Assembly (NCBI RefSeq): GCF_004793635.1
Contig: NZ_SRXV01000002.1
Coordinates: 620,001 to 684,000, forward strand
From: Marinicauda pacifica
GTDB lineage: Bacteria > Pseudomonadota > Alphaproteobacteria > Caulobacterales > Maricaulaceae
Length of the DNA: 64,000 nucleotides
Reading direction: 5' to 3'
Under the pieces are notes generated by a model. The model searched no databases, had not been told where the DNA came from, and saw only the letters and a program-made list of their open reading frames with translations. The position numbers and the translations under genes were made by a program. Of this stretch, positions 52,550-62,151 are shown piece by piece (within the stretch, counting starts at the first letter, position 1; each line of letters opens with the position of its first letter).

Positions 52550-53695
52550 ATGGCGTTAAACCACGACACCCGAGACGCGCAAGCGCGCGATGGCCGCACG
52601 GTGACCGTGCTGGGTCTGGAATCCAGCTGCGATGACAGCGCGGCGGCGATCGTGCGCCGTCATGGCGACGGCAGTGTCGATATCCTGGCCGACGCCGTGA
52701 TCGGCCAGAATTCAGAGCATGCCCCGTTCGGCGGCGTGGTGCCGGAGATTGCTGCGCGGGCCCACGCCGAGCGCATGGATACGCTTGCTGCCGGCGTTCT
52801 GGCCGAGGCCGGGCTGACGCTGGCCGACATGGACGCGATCGCGGCAACCTCGGGCCCGGGACTGATCGGCGGGGTGATGGCCGCGCTGATGACGGCCAAG
52901 GGCCTGGCGCTCGGCGCCGACAAGCCGCTCATCGCGGTCAATCATCTCGAAGGCCACGCCCTGTCGGCCCGGCTCACCCACACGGTTGAGTTTCCCTATC
53001 TGCTGCTCCTGGTCTCGGGCGGCCATACCCAGCTGGTCCGGGTCGACGGCGTGGGCGAGATGACGCGGATGGGGTCCACGATCGACGATGCAGCCGGAGA
53101 GGCGTTCGACAAGACTGCCAAGGTGATGGGGCTCGGTTTCCCCGGCGGCCCGGCCGTCGAGGCCCTGGCCAGGACCTCGACCGACCCCCAGCGCTTCGCG
53201 CTTCCGCGCATGCTGTCGCGCGACAGGGGCTGCGACTTCTCCTTCGCAGGCCTGAAGACCGCGGCCAAGCGCGCCTTCGACAGTCTTGAGACGCCGACGC
53301 AGGCCGACAAGGCCGATCTGGCTGCCGGGGTCCAGCGCGAAATCGCGCGGCACCTGGCCGAACGCGCCGGGCGGGCCATGGACATCTTTGCTGACTCAGC
53401 CGGCGAAAACGCGAAAGGGCTGACCCTCGTCGTCGCCGGCGGCGTCGCCGCGAACGGCGCCGTCCGCGACGCGCTGGAACTTATGGCCGGTTCAAAAGGC
53501 TTTACCCTGATAGCGCCGCCGTTGAAATATTGCACCGACAACGCGGCCATGATCGCCCTGGCCGGCGCGGAACGCTTCGTGCTGGGCCGGATCGACGGCC
53601 TGGATGCGCCCGCACGGGCGCGCTGGCCGCTGGACGAGACCTCGGCCGCCGCCAACCCGGCGAGCGGCGCGGGGCGCAAGGGACCGAAGGCCTAG
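52550..53695 (+). CDS. tsaD: tRNA N6-adenosine threonylcarbamoyltransferase
   Basis: 381 residues. [17 protein letters not shown] opens the ASKHA fold. Metal ligands lie in [12 protein letters not shown]. The nucleotide loop is [14 protein letters not shown], and KTAAKRAF and [10 protein letters not shown] lie toward the C-terminus. It transfers threonylcarbamoyl to A37 of ANN-decoding tRNAs. Start codons TTG, GTG and ATG occur in a row at 52544-52552; the ATG is chosen, with no clear ribosome site for any. Confidence 0.96.
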   Translation: MALNHDTRDAQARDGRTVTVLGLESSCDDSAAAIVRRHGDGSVDILADAVIGQNSEHAPFGGVVPEIAARAHAERMDTLAAGVLAEAGLTLADMDAIAATSGPGLIGGVMAALMTAKGLALGADKPLIAVNHLEGHALSARLTHTVEFPYLLLLVSGGHTQLVRVDGVGEMTRMGSTIDDAAGEAFDKTAKVMGLGFPGGPAVEALARTSTDPQRFALPRMLSRDRGCDFSFAGLKTAAKRAFDSLETPTQADKADLAAGVQREIARHLAERAGRAMDIFADSAGENAKGLTLVVAGGVAANGAVRDALELMAGSKGFTLIAPPLKYCTDNAAMIALAGAERFVLGRIDGLDAPARARWPLDETSAAANPASGAGRKGPKA

Positions 53696-53733
53696 AGGCC
53701 AGGACGGCAAGAACTCCAGGGGACGAGGGCGGG

Positions 53734-54735
53734 ATGAACACGTTTCACAAGATTGGGGTCATCGGCGGCGGCGCGTGGGGCACGGCCCTGGCCCAGACCG
53801 TGGCCAAGACCGGCCCCCAGGTGACGATCTGGGCGCGCGAGACCGAGGTTGTCCAGTCCATAAACGACCGCTGCGAGAATTCGCTCTTCCTGCCCGGTGT
53901 CGCGCTGGATCCTGCAATCCACGCAACGTCCGATCTCGGCGAGCTGGCCAGCGCCGAGATGGTGCTGATCGTGACGCCCGCCCAGCACATGCGCGCGACG
54001 CTGAAGGATTTCGCCTGCCATCTCCGCGTCGGCTCCCCACTCGTCCTGTGTTCGAAAGGCATCGAGCAGGGCTCGCTGAAGCTGATGAGCGAAGTGCTCG
54101 CCGAAACCATTCCCAATGCCCGCTCGGCCGTGTTGTCGGGACCGTCCTTTGCGGCCGATGTCGCACGCGGGCTTCCCACCGCCGTCACGCTGGCGTGCGC
54201 CGACCGGGGTCTGGGAGAGGACATCATCGCCACGATCGGATCGGCCAGCTTCCGGCCCTACTACGCGCCCGACGTGATCGGCGCCGAGGTGGGCGGCGCG
54301 GTCAAGAACGTCCTGGCCATCGCGGCCGGCATCGTGGACGGCAAGGCGCTGGGCCGGTCGGCCCATGCGGCGCTGATCTCGCGCGGCTTTGCGGAAATGA
54401 CGCGGCTGGGCGTGGCGCTCGGCGGGAAAGCCGAGACCCTGGCCGGACTGTGCGGCCTGGGCGATCTCATCCTGACCTGCTCCTCGCCGCAATCGCGTAA
54501 CATGTCCTGCGGGCTGGCGCTCGGGCGCGGCGAGAGCCTTGAAACCATCATGGTCCAGCGCAATTCGGTGACCGAGGGCGTCGCCAGCGCCCCGGCCGTG
54601 GTCGCGCTTGCCCGCCGGCACGGCGTGGAAATGCCGATCTGCGAAGCCGTCAACTCCGTCGTCTCCGGCGCAGGCACGGTTGACGAAGCCATCGCCGCCC
54701 TGCTCTCCCGCCCCTTTACCAGCGAGAACGCCTGA
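53734..54735 (+). CDS. gpsA: NAD(P)-dependent glycerol-3-phosphate dehydrogenase
   Basis: 333 residues. N-terminal Rossmann motif [15 protein letters not shown], then [31 protein letters not shown], the catalytic Lys in [12 protein letters not shown] and [16 protein letters not shown]. It makes sn-glycerol-3-phosphate for phospholipids. The ATG at 53734 follows GGACGAGGGCGGG. It lies 38 bp after tsaD and is probably cotranscribed with the two genes that follow. Confidence 0.96.
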   Translation: MNTFHKIGVIGGGAWGTALAQTVAKTGPQVTIWARETEVVQSINDRCENSLFLPGVALDPAIHATSDLGELASAEMVLIVTPAQHMRATLKDFACHLRVGSPLVLCSKGIEQGSLKLMSEVLAETIPNARSAVLSGPSFAADVARGLPTAVTLACADRGLGEDIIATIGSASFRPYYAPDVIGAEVGGAVKNVLAIAAGIVDGKALGRSAHAALISRGFAEMTRLGVALGGKAETLAGLCGLGDLILTCSSPQSRNMSCGLALGRGESLETIMVQRNSVTEGVASAPAVVALARRHGVEMPICEAVNSVVSGAGTVDEAIAALLSRPFTSENA

Positions 54736-54744
54736 GGAATCCGC

Positions 54745-55050
54745 ATGCTGTTTGTCGTCACCTGTCAGGACCGCCCCGGCCATCTGGCCCTGCGCCAGGA
54801 GAACCGGGAGGCCCATCTGGAATGGGCCAACACGAAAGACAGCCCGGTCAAGATGGCCGGACCGCTGCTGGACGAGGCCGGAGACCCGGTCGGGTCCCTG
54901 CTCGTGGTCGAAGCCGAGAGCGGGCCCTCGCTCGAAGCCTTCATGAAGGACGACCCCTACGCGCAGGCCGGTCTGTTCGCGCAGGTGACCTATGCCCCCT
55001 TCAAGTGGACGGTCAAACCCCCCGCAGATCTTGGCGGTCCGGCCCGATGA
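54745..55050 (+). CDS. YciI family protein
   Basis: 101 residues with the family order LFVVTCQDRPGHLALRQENR, His-Leu-Glu-Trp, SPVKMAGPLLDEAGDPVGSLLVVEA and FMKDDPYAQAGLFAQVTYAPF. The conserved His and Asp pair suggests an enzymatic site, but function is unknown. It begins 9 bp after gpsA and overlaps the Rieske gene by 4 bp (ATGA). Confidence 0.9.
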   Translation: MLFVVTCQDRPGHLALRQENREAHLEWANTKDSPVKMAGPLLDEAGDPVGSLLVVEAESGPSLEAFMKDDPYAQAGLFAQVTYAPFKWTVKPPADLGGPAR

Positions 55051-55382
55051 GCGGCGAGCCGGCCCCCGGCACCGTCCTCAAACGTCTGGACGAGATTCCC
55101 GACCCCGGCGGCGCGCCGGCCGATTACGACGCCCTGCCGATTATCGTCCTGCGGTCCGGCGATACGGTGCGCGCCTATGTGAATGTGTGTCCGCATGCCG
55201 GGCGTCCGTTGAGCCTGCCCTCGGGCAAGACGCTGGTGAGCGAGGGACGCTATGTCATCTGTCCCTTCCACGGGGCGAGCTTCGAGCTCGGCACCGGGGC
55301 CTGCGCCGGCGGCCCGGCCGGCAAGTCCCGGCTCAAGCCGGTCGCGATCGAGGTGATCGAGGGCGAGGTGCGCGCGCGTTAG
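55047..55382 (+). CDS. Rieske [2Fe-2S] protein
   Basis: 111 residues. Cluster ligands are in NVCPHAGRPL and YVICPFHGASFELGTG, giving the Cys-x-His and Cys-x-x-His pairs of a Rieske ferredoxin-like fold. No membrane helix, so it is a soluble electron carrier or a stand-alone subunit. Partner oxygenase not in view. Confidence 0.9.
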   Translation: MSGEPAPGTVLKRLDEIPDPGGAPADYDALPIIVLRSGDTVRAYVNVCPHAGRPLSLPSGKTLVSEGRYVICPFHGASFELGTGACAGGPAGKSRLKPVAIEVIEGEVRAR

Positions 55383-55455
55383 CCCAGTTTGCACGCAGCG
55401 GGCGAGTGCAGTTTTTGGACATGACGCCGGGCGCGGCGCGGAGTAAGCGGGAGGC

Positions 55456-56397
55456 ATGGCACCTCAACGTTCCGCCCCCGCCCAGAGCGGCCCGCCCGAA
55501 CCGGGACGCCTCGATCCGGTCCGCGCCGGCGCGGCAGCCTTTTCCGGCTATCTCATCTGGGGCCTTTCGGCCCTGTTCTACAAGCTGATCAGCTATGCCG
55601 GGGCGACCGAGATCGTGCTCCATCGCGCCTTCTGGTCGGTGCCGTTCCTTGCGCTTCTTCTGGTCATGGGAAAGCGCTTCGGCGCGGCGATGCGCCTGCT
55701 CGCCGACCGGCGCGCCATGGCCACCCTTGTCGCCACTGCCCTGCTGATTGGGGCCAATTGGTGGATCTTCATCTTCGCGATCAATTCCGGCCAGGTGCTG
55801 GAAGTCTCGCTGGGCTATTTCATCAACCCGCTGATGAATGTCGCTGTCGGCGTCTTCATCGCGCGCGAGCGCTTCGGCGCGCTCCGCGGCGTCGCGGTGG
55901 GTCTGGCGGCCCTCGGCGTGCTCAACCAGATCCTGATTGTGGGCGCCGTGCCGGTCATGGCGCTTTTCCTGGCCGGGACCTTCACGCTCTACGGCTATCT
56001 GCGCAAGACGATCACGACGGACGGGCGCATAGGCCTGTTCTGGGAGACGGTGATCATCGCCATACCCTCCATCGTCGCGCTGAGCTTTCTGGAGACCTCC
56101 AGCGCGGGCCATTTCCTGGACGGCCCCTGGCAGGCGCTCGGACTGATCATGACCGGGCCGATGACCGTCGCCCCGCTTCTGCTCTTCGTGATCGGCGCGC
56201 GCGGGCTGCACTTTGCCACGCTCGGCGTGCTGCAATTCATCGCGCCGAGCCTGCAATTTGCGATCGGGCTCGCAACCGGTGAGCCATTCAGCCCACTCTA
56301 CCTGATCACCTTCGTGCTGATCTGGGCTGGGCTGGCCGTCTTCGTCATCGATCTTCTAAACTTCTCCCGCAAGCAACGCCGCGAGAAAGCCCGATGA
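55456..56397 (+). CDS. rarD: EamA family transporter RarD
   Basis: 313 residues with ten predicted membrane helices. The RarD pattern is visible in SGYLIWGLSALFYKLISYA, HRAFWSVPFLALLL, NWWIFIFAINSGQVLEVSLGYFINPLMNV and PLTYLITFVLIWAGLAVF-like ends. RarD was first linked to chloramphenicol sensitivity; its substrate is unknown. A GGGAGG lies close to the ATG. ATGA overlap with the hydrolase downstream. Confidence 0.9.
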   Translation: MAPQRSAPAQSGPPEPGRLDPVRAGAAAFSGYLIWGLSALFYKLISYAGATEIVLHRAFWSVPFLALLLVMGKRFGAAMRLLADRRAMATLVATALLIGANWWIFIFAINSGQVLEVSLGYFINPLMNVAVGVFIARERFGALRGVAVGLAALGVLNQILIVGAVPVMALFLAGTFTLYGYLRKTITTDGRIGLFWETVIIAIPSIVALSFLETSSAGHFLDGPWQALGLIMTGPMTVAPLLLFVIGARGLHFATLGVLQFIAPSLQFAIGLATGEPFSPLYLITFVLIWAGLAVFVIDLLNFSRKQRREKAR

Positions 56398-57380
56398 CCC
56401 ATCCAGACATGCCGCCCGCCCGCCGGATCGATGTGGGCGAGGTGAACTTGTCCGTTCACGAAGCCGGGCCATCGGACGGCGTTCCGGTTCTTCTCCTGCA
56501 TGGCTGGCCGGAACTGGCCCTGTCCTGGGCGCAGCAGATCGAGGATCTGAGCGAAGCCGGGTATCGCGTCATCGCGCCGGATAATCGCGGCTTCGGCCAG
56601 TCCGATGCGCCCCATGAGGTCGAGGCGTACGGGCTCGATCGTCTGGTCGGCGACGTCACCGGGCTGCTCGACGCGCTTGATCTGGAAAAGGCGGTCATCG
56701 TCGGCCATGACTGGGGGGGCATCCTGATGTGGCAGGCCGCTTGCCTGGTGCCGGAACGGTTTCTGGGCGCGGTAGGCGTGTGCACGCCGCACCTGCCCCG
56801 CGGCGCGGCACCGCCGACCGAGGTCTTCCGCGAGCGCGCCGGGGACGAGCACTACATCATCCGCATGCAGGACGAGGCGTTCGACGATTTCTGGGTCGGC
56901 CGCGAGAAGGAATTCTTCGAATTCATCTTCCAGCCGCCTCCGCCGAGCGGCGATCTGGACAAGCTTCCCCCCTCGGTCAGTCATCTGCCCAAGCGGTTCG
57001 AGACCTGGCTGGAACGCGGCGGACTGAAAAGCGGGGAGGACTGCGTCGTGCCGCCCGATATCCGCGCGCGCTATGTCGACGCCTACAAGCACAGCGGATT
57101 TCGCGGCGGCTTCAACTGGTATCGCAATTTCGATGCGAACTGGGAACGCATGGGCGGGGTCGATCACCGCCTCGCCATGCCCTGCCGCATGATTGCCGCC
57201 GAATGCGACTTCATGCTGCCGCCCAAGCTGACCCAGTTCATGCCCGTCCTGTGCCGCGATCTCGATCTCGACATCGTGCCGGAGAGCGGCCACTGGATGC
57301 AGTATGAGGAGCCCGAGATGCTCACCGCCCACCTGCTAAGCTGGCTCGGACGGCGCTTTCCGGCTCGGCGGGGAACGTAA
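56394..57380 (+). CDS. Alpha/beta hydrolase, epoxide-hydrolase-like
   Basis: 328 residues. Oxyanion HGWPELALSW, DNRGFGQSD, nucleophile Asp in VIVGHDWGGILMWQ and the final His in PESGHWMQYEEPE define the epoxide-hydrolase branch. Two tyrosines of the cap domain (DEHYIIRM; GGFNWYRN) agree with that reaction. Substrate unknown. It is cotranscribed with rarD. Confidence 0.9.
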   Translation: MTHPDMPPARRIDVGEVNLSVHEAGPSDGVPVLLLHGWPELALSWAQQIEDLSEAGYRVIAPDNRGFGQSDAPHEVEAYGLDRLVGDVTGLLDALDLEKAVIVGHDWGGILMWQAACLVPERFLGAVGVCTPHLPRGAAPPTEVFRERAGDEHYIIRMQDEAFDDFWVGREKEFFEFIFQPPPPSGDLDKLPPSVSHLPKRFETWLERGGLKSGEDCVVPPDIRARYVDAYKHSGFRGGFNWYRNFDANWERMGGVDHRLAMPCRMIAAECDFMLPPKLTQFMPVLCRDLDLDIVPESGHWMQYEEPEMLTAHLLSWLGRRFPARRGT

Positions 57381-57428
57381 GCTTCGCCGGACGCATTTCC
57401 TCAGCACTTAGTCAAAGAGGATACGGCC

Positions 57429-57815
57429 ATGGCCTATTATGTCGCCCGCACGCTCGATACCGACGAGATTGCGGAGGCGGAGGAGCGCATTACCGCAGCC
57501 CTCTCCGACGAAGGCTTCGGTGTGCTCAGCCGCATCGATGTCGCCGAAACCCTGAAAAAGAAGCTCGACGCGGACTTCCGGCCCTATCTTATTCTCGGGG
57601 CCTGCAATCCGGAATTTGCTCACAAGGCGCTGCAGGCCGAGGACAAGATCGGCACCATGCTGCCGTGCAATGTCATTGTACAGAAGACGGACAACGGCGT
57701 GGAGATTGCGGCGATCGACCCGGTCGAATCCATGCAGGCGGTCGGCAATGATGCGCTCAGCTCGATCGCGGCGAGTGTGCGTGACCGCCTCAGACGCGCC
57801 GTCGAGGCCGCCTAA
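57429..57815 (+). CDS. DUF302 domain protein
   Basis: 128 residues. The conserved DUF302 core is present: EGFGVLSRIDVAETLKKKLD, YLILGACNPEFAHKALQAE, IGTMLPCNVIVQK. Function unknown; members often occur with redox or heavy-metal genes. Its TAA overlaps the convergent ubiE stop by 4 bp. Confidence 0.9.
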   Translation: MAYYVARTLDTDEIAEAEERITAALSDEGFGVLSRIDVAETLKKKLDADFRPYLILGACNPEFAHKALQAEDKIGTMLPCNVIVQKTDNGVEIAAIDPVESMQAVGNDALSSIAASVRDRLRRAVEAA

Positions 57816-58594
57816 ATCTTCCAGCCGGTATGCAACGCGGCGATGCCGCCGGAGAAATTGGTCACCGAGACGTTCTTGAAACCGGCTTCCTCCACCTCGC
57901 GCTTGAAGGCGTCCTGGTTGGGGAAGCGGCGGATGGATTCCACCAGATACTGGTAGCTGTCGCGGTCTTTCGCGATGAGCTGGCCGAGCCGCGGGATCGC
58001 GTTGAACGACCACGCATCATAGACCCGCGACAGGGCGCGCGTAGTCGGGTGGGAAAACTCCAGGCAGAGGAAACGCCCGCCCGGTTTCAGCACGCGGTGC
58101 ATGTCGGCCAGCGCCCTGGCCCGGTCGGTCACATTGCGGATGCCGAAGCCGATCATCACGCAATCGGCGGTCGCGTCGCCGAAGGGCAGGCATTCGGCGT
58201 TGACGCAGGCCCAGCTTAGCCGCTCGTCCTCACCGCGCTTGCGCCCGGCCTCGAGCATTTCGTAATTGATGTCGGCCACAACGGCGCGGGCCGGATCGCC
58301 GCCATTGCGCGCGCGGCGTTCTTCCGCGCGGTCGACGAAGGCGCGCGCCAGATCGCCGGTCCCGCCCGCAACATCGATCAACACCTCGCCCGGACGCGGA
58401 TTGGCCCGGGTGATCGTCATGTCCTTCCAGGCCCGGTGAATGCCGAGACTCATCACATCGTTCATGAGGTCGTAGCGGCGCGCCGACCGGTCGAAGACGC
58501 CGCGTACCAGCGATTGCTTCTGGGTGCGGGGTACTTCCTTGAAACCGAAGGAAGCCGTGTCGTCGGATCGGGAAGTCTGGAACGTGTCGGTCAT
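57812..58594 (-). CDS. ubiE: Demethylmenaquinone/ubiquinone methyltransferase
   Basis: 260 residues. SAM motif VLIDVAGGTGDLARAF, then YDLMNDVMSLGIHRAWKD at the N-terminus, IGFGIRNVTDRARAL and FLCLEFSHPT. It C-methylates the ubiquinone ring. It is divergent from mutM over 131 bp, a pairing found near dnaA in many alphaproteobacteria. Confidence 0.96.
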   Translation of the reverse strand: MTDTFQTSRSDDTASFGFKEVPRTQKQSLVRGVFDRSARRYDLMNDVMSLGIHRAWKDMTITRANPRPGEVLIDVAGGTGDLARAFVDRAEERRARNGGDPARAVVADINYEMLEAGRKRGEDERLSWACVNAECLPFGDATADCVMIGFGIRNVTDRARALADMHRVLKPGGRFLCLEFSHPTTRALSRVYDAWSFNAIPRLGQLIAKDRDSYQYLVESIRRFPNQDAFKREVEEAGFKNVSVTNFSGGIAALHTGWKI

Positions 58595-58725
58595 GCCTGA
58601 CTACATAGCCGCCCGTGCGCAGGCTTGCCAGCCTGAAACCCTGCGCGAAAGGGCCGCGCCCGGACTGGCGGTCAGGCCCGCGCGCCGCTACATCCCGGGC
58701 TAATGCCTCCGATCCAGGAAACGCC

Positions 58726-59589
58726 ATGCCAGAGCTGCCCGAAGTCGAAACCGTCCGCCGGGGTCTGCGCCCGGCCATGGAGGGACGGCGCATCGTGTCC
58801 GCCCTTCACCGGCGGCCAGACCTGCGTTTTCCCTTTCCCGAACGCTTTGCCGAGCGGCTGACCGGCGCGCGCATCGACCGCCTCGACCGGCGCGCGAAAT
58901 ACCTGCTGGCCCGGCTGGATTCAGGCGAGACGCTGCTGATGCATCTGGGCATGAGCGGACGCTTTACCGTGGAGGCCGAGAGCATCGCGCAGCAGCCCGG
59001 CGACTTCGTCTACGCGCCCGGTGCCAATCCGGCGCACGACCATGTCGTCTTCACGCTCGAGGGCGGTGTGACCGTGACCTATAACGATCCGCGCCGGTTC
59101 GGATTCATGACGCTGTTTGCCACGGGCGAGGAGGCGACCCAGCCTTTCCTCGCCGGCCTGGGGCCGGAGCCGGACTCCAACGCCTTCGAGGCGGTGTATC
59201 TGTCCGGTGCGCTGAAGGGCCGGCGCACGCCGGTCAAGGCGGCCTTGCTCGATCAGAAAATCGTCGCCGGGCTCGGCAATATCTATGTCTGTGAAGCGCT
59301 GTGGCGCGCGCGGATCAGTCCGCGGCGCCTGGCAAGCTCCGTGGCCGGAGCACGCACCGAGCGGCTGGCGCCGGCGGTGCGCACCGTCATTGCCGAGGCG
59401 ATCGAGGCGGGCGGGTCGACCTTGCGCGACTTTGCCGGCGCCGACGGGGCGCTGGGATATTTCCAGCATCGCTTCGACGTTTACGGGCGAGAGGGCGAGC
59501 CCTGCAGGCGCGAGACCTGCGCAGGAAGCGTGCAGCGCCTCGTCCAGTCGGGCCGATCGACATTTTTCTGCCCAGAGTGCCAACGATGA
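58726..59589 (+). CDS. mutM: Formamidopyrimidine-DNA glycosylase
   Basis: 287 residues. The catalytic Pro2-Glu3 start is [14 protein letters not shown]. The H2TH region has [18 protein letters not shown], and the C-terminal zinc finger is CRRETC...CPECQR with four Cys. It removes 8-oxoguanine. The ATG at 58726 is required for the N-terminal proline chemistry. The IS1595 element begins 17 bp after its stop. Confidence 0.97.
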   Translation: MPELPEVETVRRGLRPAMEGRRIVSALHRRPDLRFPFPERFAERLTGARIDRLDRRAKYLLARLDSGETLLMHLGMSGRFTVEAESIAQQPGDFVYAPGANPAHDHVVFTLEGGVTVTYNDPRRFGFMTLFATGEEATQPFLAGLGPEPDSNAFEAVYLSGALKGRRTPVKAALLDQKIVAGLGNIYVCEALWRARISPRRLASSVAGARTERLAPAVRTVIAEAIEAGGSTLRDFAGADGALGYFQHRFDVYGREGEPCRRETCAGSVQRLVQSGRSTFFCPECQR

Positions 59590-59598
59590 TCTTAGTCA

Positions 59599-59606
59599 AG
59601 GGTGCT
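59599..59606. repeat. Target site duplication, left copy
   Basis: AGGGTGCT, identical to 62681-62688. Eight bp is the duplication length of IS1595 elements. Confidence 0.9.
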
Positions 59607-59630
59607 GGACATTATGCACTTTACATACCG
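59607..59630. repeat. Left terminal inverted repeat of the IS1595-family element
   Basis: 24 bp starting GGACATTATGC, a perfect inverse of 62657-62680. It marks the element boundary together with the flanking 8-bp duplication. Confidence 0.92.
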
Positions 59631-59669
59631 GAGGTGATGGAGTAGGTTGTTGGTCAAGGAGTTAAGCCA

Positions 59670-60620
59670 ATGACCGATCTTACGCACCCGATCTACCACG
59701 ACGAAGAGAAAGCCCGCGAGCATTTCGAGGCGATTCGCTGGCCTGAGGGCCGTGTCTGCCCGCATTGCGGTGAGGTCGATAACTCCACCCTTCTTCAAGG
59801 CAAGTCGCATCGCCCTGGCCTCTACAAGTGCAAGGGCTGCGAGAAGCCCTTCACCGCGACGATGGGCACGGTATTCGAGTCGTCTAAGCTCCCGCTCAAT
59901 AAGTGGCTACTTGCCGTTCACCTCATGGTGTCCAGCAAGAAGGGTATTAGCGCGGCCCAGCTGCAGCGTAACCTTGGCCTCGGCTCTTACCGCACTGCTT
60001 GGTTTGTCGCTCACCGTATCCGCGAGGCTATGCGCCAGGGCGAGCTACAGCCCCCGATGGGCGGTGGCGGCGGCGACGTTGAAGCTGACGAAACTTTCAT
60101 CGGTCGCGACCCGGATGCGCCGCAAAGCCGCACACCGTTCCGCAATATGTGCAAGGTCCTGACGCTTGTTGACCGCAAGACCGGCCATGCCCGCTCGTTT
60201 GTCATCAACCATCTTAATACCGCGACGCTCGCCCCGATCCTGCGGGAGAATATCGCTCGCGAGGCGCGGCTTATCACTGACGAAGCCGGTCACTATCGCG
60301 GCATCGGGAAAGAGTTTGCGGCTCACGGCTCGGTTGCCCATGCTCGCGATGAATACGTTTCGCGTGAAGACCCGACGATCAACACGCAGACCATCGAAGG
60401 CTTCTTCGCGATCTTCAAGCGGGGCATGCGCGGTATCTACCAACACTGCTCCAAGCACCACCTGCACCGCTACATGGCCGAGTTCGATTTCCGGTATTCC
60501 AACCGGATCGCCAAAGGCGTTGATGACGATGAGCGGGCCGTTCGCGCCCTAGCTGGCACCGTAGGCAAGCGCCTCAAGTATCAAAGGCCTCACGGCCAAG
60601 CGGCGGCGCTCTCCAGCTAA
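59670..60620 (+). CDS. IS1595 family transposase (zinc ribbon + ISXO2 DDE domain)
   Basis: 316 residues. A zinc ribbon is formed by Cys30/33 (CPHC) and Cys54/57 (CKGC). The DDE catalytic residues are Asp140 (EADETFIG), Asp204 (LITDEAGHY) and Glu243 (TQTIEGFFAIFK). A GGGGG linker precedes the catalytic core. AAGGAG lies eight bases before the ATG. All key residues are present, so it is probably functional. Its stop overlaps the convergent AT-hook-like gene by 4 bp. Confidence 0.96.
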   Translation: MTDLTHPIYHDEEKAREHFEAIRWPEGRVCPHCGEVDNSTLLQGKSHRPGLYKCKGCEKPFTATMGTVFESSKLPLNKWLLAVHLMVSSKKGISAAQLQRNLGLGSYRTAWFVAHRIREAMRQGELQPPMGGGGGDVEADETFIGRDPDAPQSRTPFRNMCKVLTLVDRKTGHARSFVINHLNTATLAPILRENIAREARLITDEAGHYRGIGKEFAAHGSVAHARDEYVSREDPTINTQTIEGFFAIFKRGMRGIYQHCSKHHLHRYMAEFDFRYSNRIAKGVDDDERAVRALAGTVGKRLKYQRPHGQAAALSS

Positions 60621-60817
60621 GAAGCGTCGTTCCCGCTGGCGGACGAAGAAGCGCCGGGGATAGGCCTGCCCGGTTTTCTTCCGGGTTTGGCCTTCGGCCT
60701 TTTCACCGGCGGCGTGGCGAGCATGATTTTCAGCACCTCGTCACGTTTCTCAGCTGCACGCCGGTCCGCAGATGAATCTGCTGCCGAACAGGTCGCTCTA
60801 GTTTTGATTTTCGCCAT
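60617..60817 (-). CDS. Small basic passenger protein with AT-hook-like motif
   Basis: 66 residues, very basic. The C-terminal half contains KAKPGRKPGRPIPG, an AT-hook-like GRP core flanked by basic residues. Its ATG lies in the last codons of the upstream winged-helix gene (20-bp overlap, different frame), so translation is probably coupled. DNA binding is inferred from the motif only. An in-frame start 12 bp upstream is possible. Confidence 0.55.
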   Translation of the reverse strand: MAKIKTRATCSAADSSADRRAAEKRDEVLKIMLATPPVKRPKAKPGRKPGRPIPGASSSASGNDAS

Positions 60818-61592
60818 CGTCACGCTCACCGCTCGGCTGTTTAGGATGGGCTAGAAAGCCCTTCAACGCGTTGATTGCCTCGACCAAACCCTCTGCATCC
60901 GCAGGCCGCTCCAATCGGAACACACCTTCCAGGCCGCTCGGCGTGATAGACACCCGATACGGCTCCGAACCGGAAAGCGGACGTGGAGGATTCTGCGGGG
61001 CAGGAGGGGTTTTTCGAGGGGGCGCTTGGCGCTCCATTTGCGCTGACTCCATGAACGTTTCCTCCTGCTCAGGATTAGGCTCATCCATATCAGAATCGCC
61101 GAGTCCTGCATAGCCAACAGTGGCATCATATACCCGCAGGAACGTCTCAGCTGCCCCTTGCGTGAAGCCACCCTTAAGGACAAGCTCATCCAAGCATACT
61201 TCGTCAGGTGGACGATCCGCGCCCCATTTATCCCAATACTTTGAGATCGCCTTCGGCTTGAGCGCGGCGTCCTCTAACACCCCTCGCTTGACGCTCTCTT
61301 GCTGCGCCCGAAGATATGTTCGGCCTTCATCAGTGATTACCGCCTCACGGCCTGGCCCACTTCCGCGATACTCCACGAATCCAAAGGATTTAAGCGCCGC
61401 TAGCGTCTGAGCGGCCTGGCTACTTCCGGGCTTCAAGTCCCAAGCTAGGCCAGCTTTGTCCGCCGGGGTCGGGTGCCGTCCAAACTTCTGGTCCAAGGCG
61501 ACTAACCGCTCTGCCGCCGTCTGCAGCGGGATAAACGGATAGGAGGGGCTTCGCTCCTTGGTTCGCTTCGCCTGCGCTTCTTCGTTTGTCAT
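60798..61592 (-). CDS. Passenger protein with winged-helix-like N-terminal domain
   Basis: 264 residues, no recognised family. Residues 15-95 look like a winged helix (AAERLVALDQKFGRHP, SSQAAQTLAALKSFGFVEY, then a Gly/Arg wing and VITDEGRTYLRAQ). The middle part is helical, followed by a Pro-rich linker (PPRKTPPAPQNPPRP) and a small C-terminal domain (SITPSGLEGVFRLERP). It is encoded within the IS with host-like GC. The ATG at 61592 is chosen; an upstream start at 61637 is possible. It may regulate transposition or the cargo. Confidence 0.7.
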   Translation of the reverse strand: MTNEEAQAKRTKERSPSYPFIPLQTAAERLVALDQKFGRHPTPADKAGLAWDLKPGSSQAAQTLAALKSFGFVEYRGSGPGREAVITDEGRTYLRAQQESVKRGVLEDAALKPKAISKYWDKWGADRPPDEVCLDELVLKGGFTQGAAETFLRVYDATVGYAGLGDSDMDEPNPEQEETFMESAQMERQAPPRKTPPAPQNPPRPLSGSEPYRVSITPSGLEGVFRLERPADAEGLVEAINALKGFLAHPKQPSGERDDGENQN

Positions 61593-61917
61593 TTTGTGAC
61601 CTCGTTCCCGTAAAACCACTTTACGGGTCCTTATCACGCAGTCGTTGACAGGACAAGCAATAAGCGTATCATGCCCCTCAGAATCGCGAAAAGGAGCGCG
61701 CCATGATCAGAAGGGCGAGAGCCCGCATCGCTTTCGCCGACCGGCGGTGCGGGCATGGACAAACAGGAGAGGCCGCGGTCCCTTGCCCCTAGGAAGGACG
61801 GACCGCGGCCTCTAATCGGCCCCTAGGGGTTGAACGCCCCGGAGCGAGTAACTATGTGCGCGCGGCAGGCAATTACCGCCTGCAGATTTCGACAACCAGT
61901 TATTTCACAGGTACAAC
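61593..61917. other. 325-bp noncoding control segment inside the IS
   Basis: It lies between the divergent passenger genes. Contents are a GC-rich hairpin (61768-61813), a CCCCTAGG/CCCCTAGGGG pair of motifs (61786-61793, 61821-61830), and two very short open frames: 61703-61792 (29 codons, AAGGAG at good spacing) and one starting at 61754. None is supported as a gene beyond its ribosome site. Confidence 0.5.
61768..61813. other. Long perfect hairpin within the IS cargo region
   Basis: AGAGGCCGCGGTCC / GGACCGCGGCCTCT is a 14-bp perfect stem with an 18-nt loop. There is no U-run, so a simple terminator is unlikely; an RNA element, a protein-binding site or an attenuator are options. Confidence 0.6.
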
Positions 61918-62151
61918 ATGGCAGCTGATCAAGAAGAAGACCCGCCGCAGGACGGTCCCTCCGTTGACGAGTTTTGGGCCTGCATTAAGCAGCTCGGCAT
62001 TCGGTCTCCGCAACCATCCACAAAGCGGCATTTCGTTGGCACGACCCGTGAAGGGTCTACGGCTTCGGTCCCGAACCCCTCGCACTTAACGCCATCCGAG
62101 AGGCAGGCGGCGCTCGACTTGCTCAGGCGCGTGCACGGCGATTTTAACTAG
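61918..62151 (+). CDS. Small passenger protein, hypothetical
   Basis: 77 residues, acidic N-terminus (ADQEEDPPQDGPSVDEF) and a helical C-terminus (TPSERQAALDLLRRVHGDF). No family is recognised. Its TAG shares CTAG with the convergent DUF1902-like gene. Confidence 0.5.
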   Translation: MAADQEEDPPQDGPSVDEFWACIKQLGIRSPQPSTKRHFVGTTREGSTASVPNPSHLTPSERQAALDLLRRVHGDFN

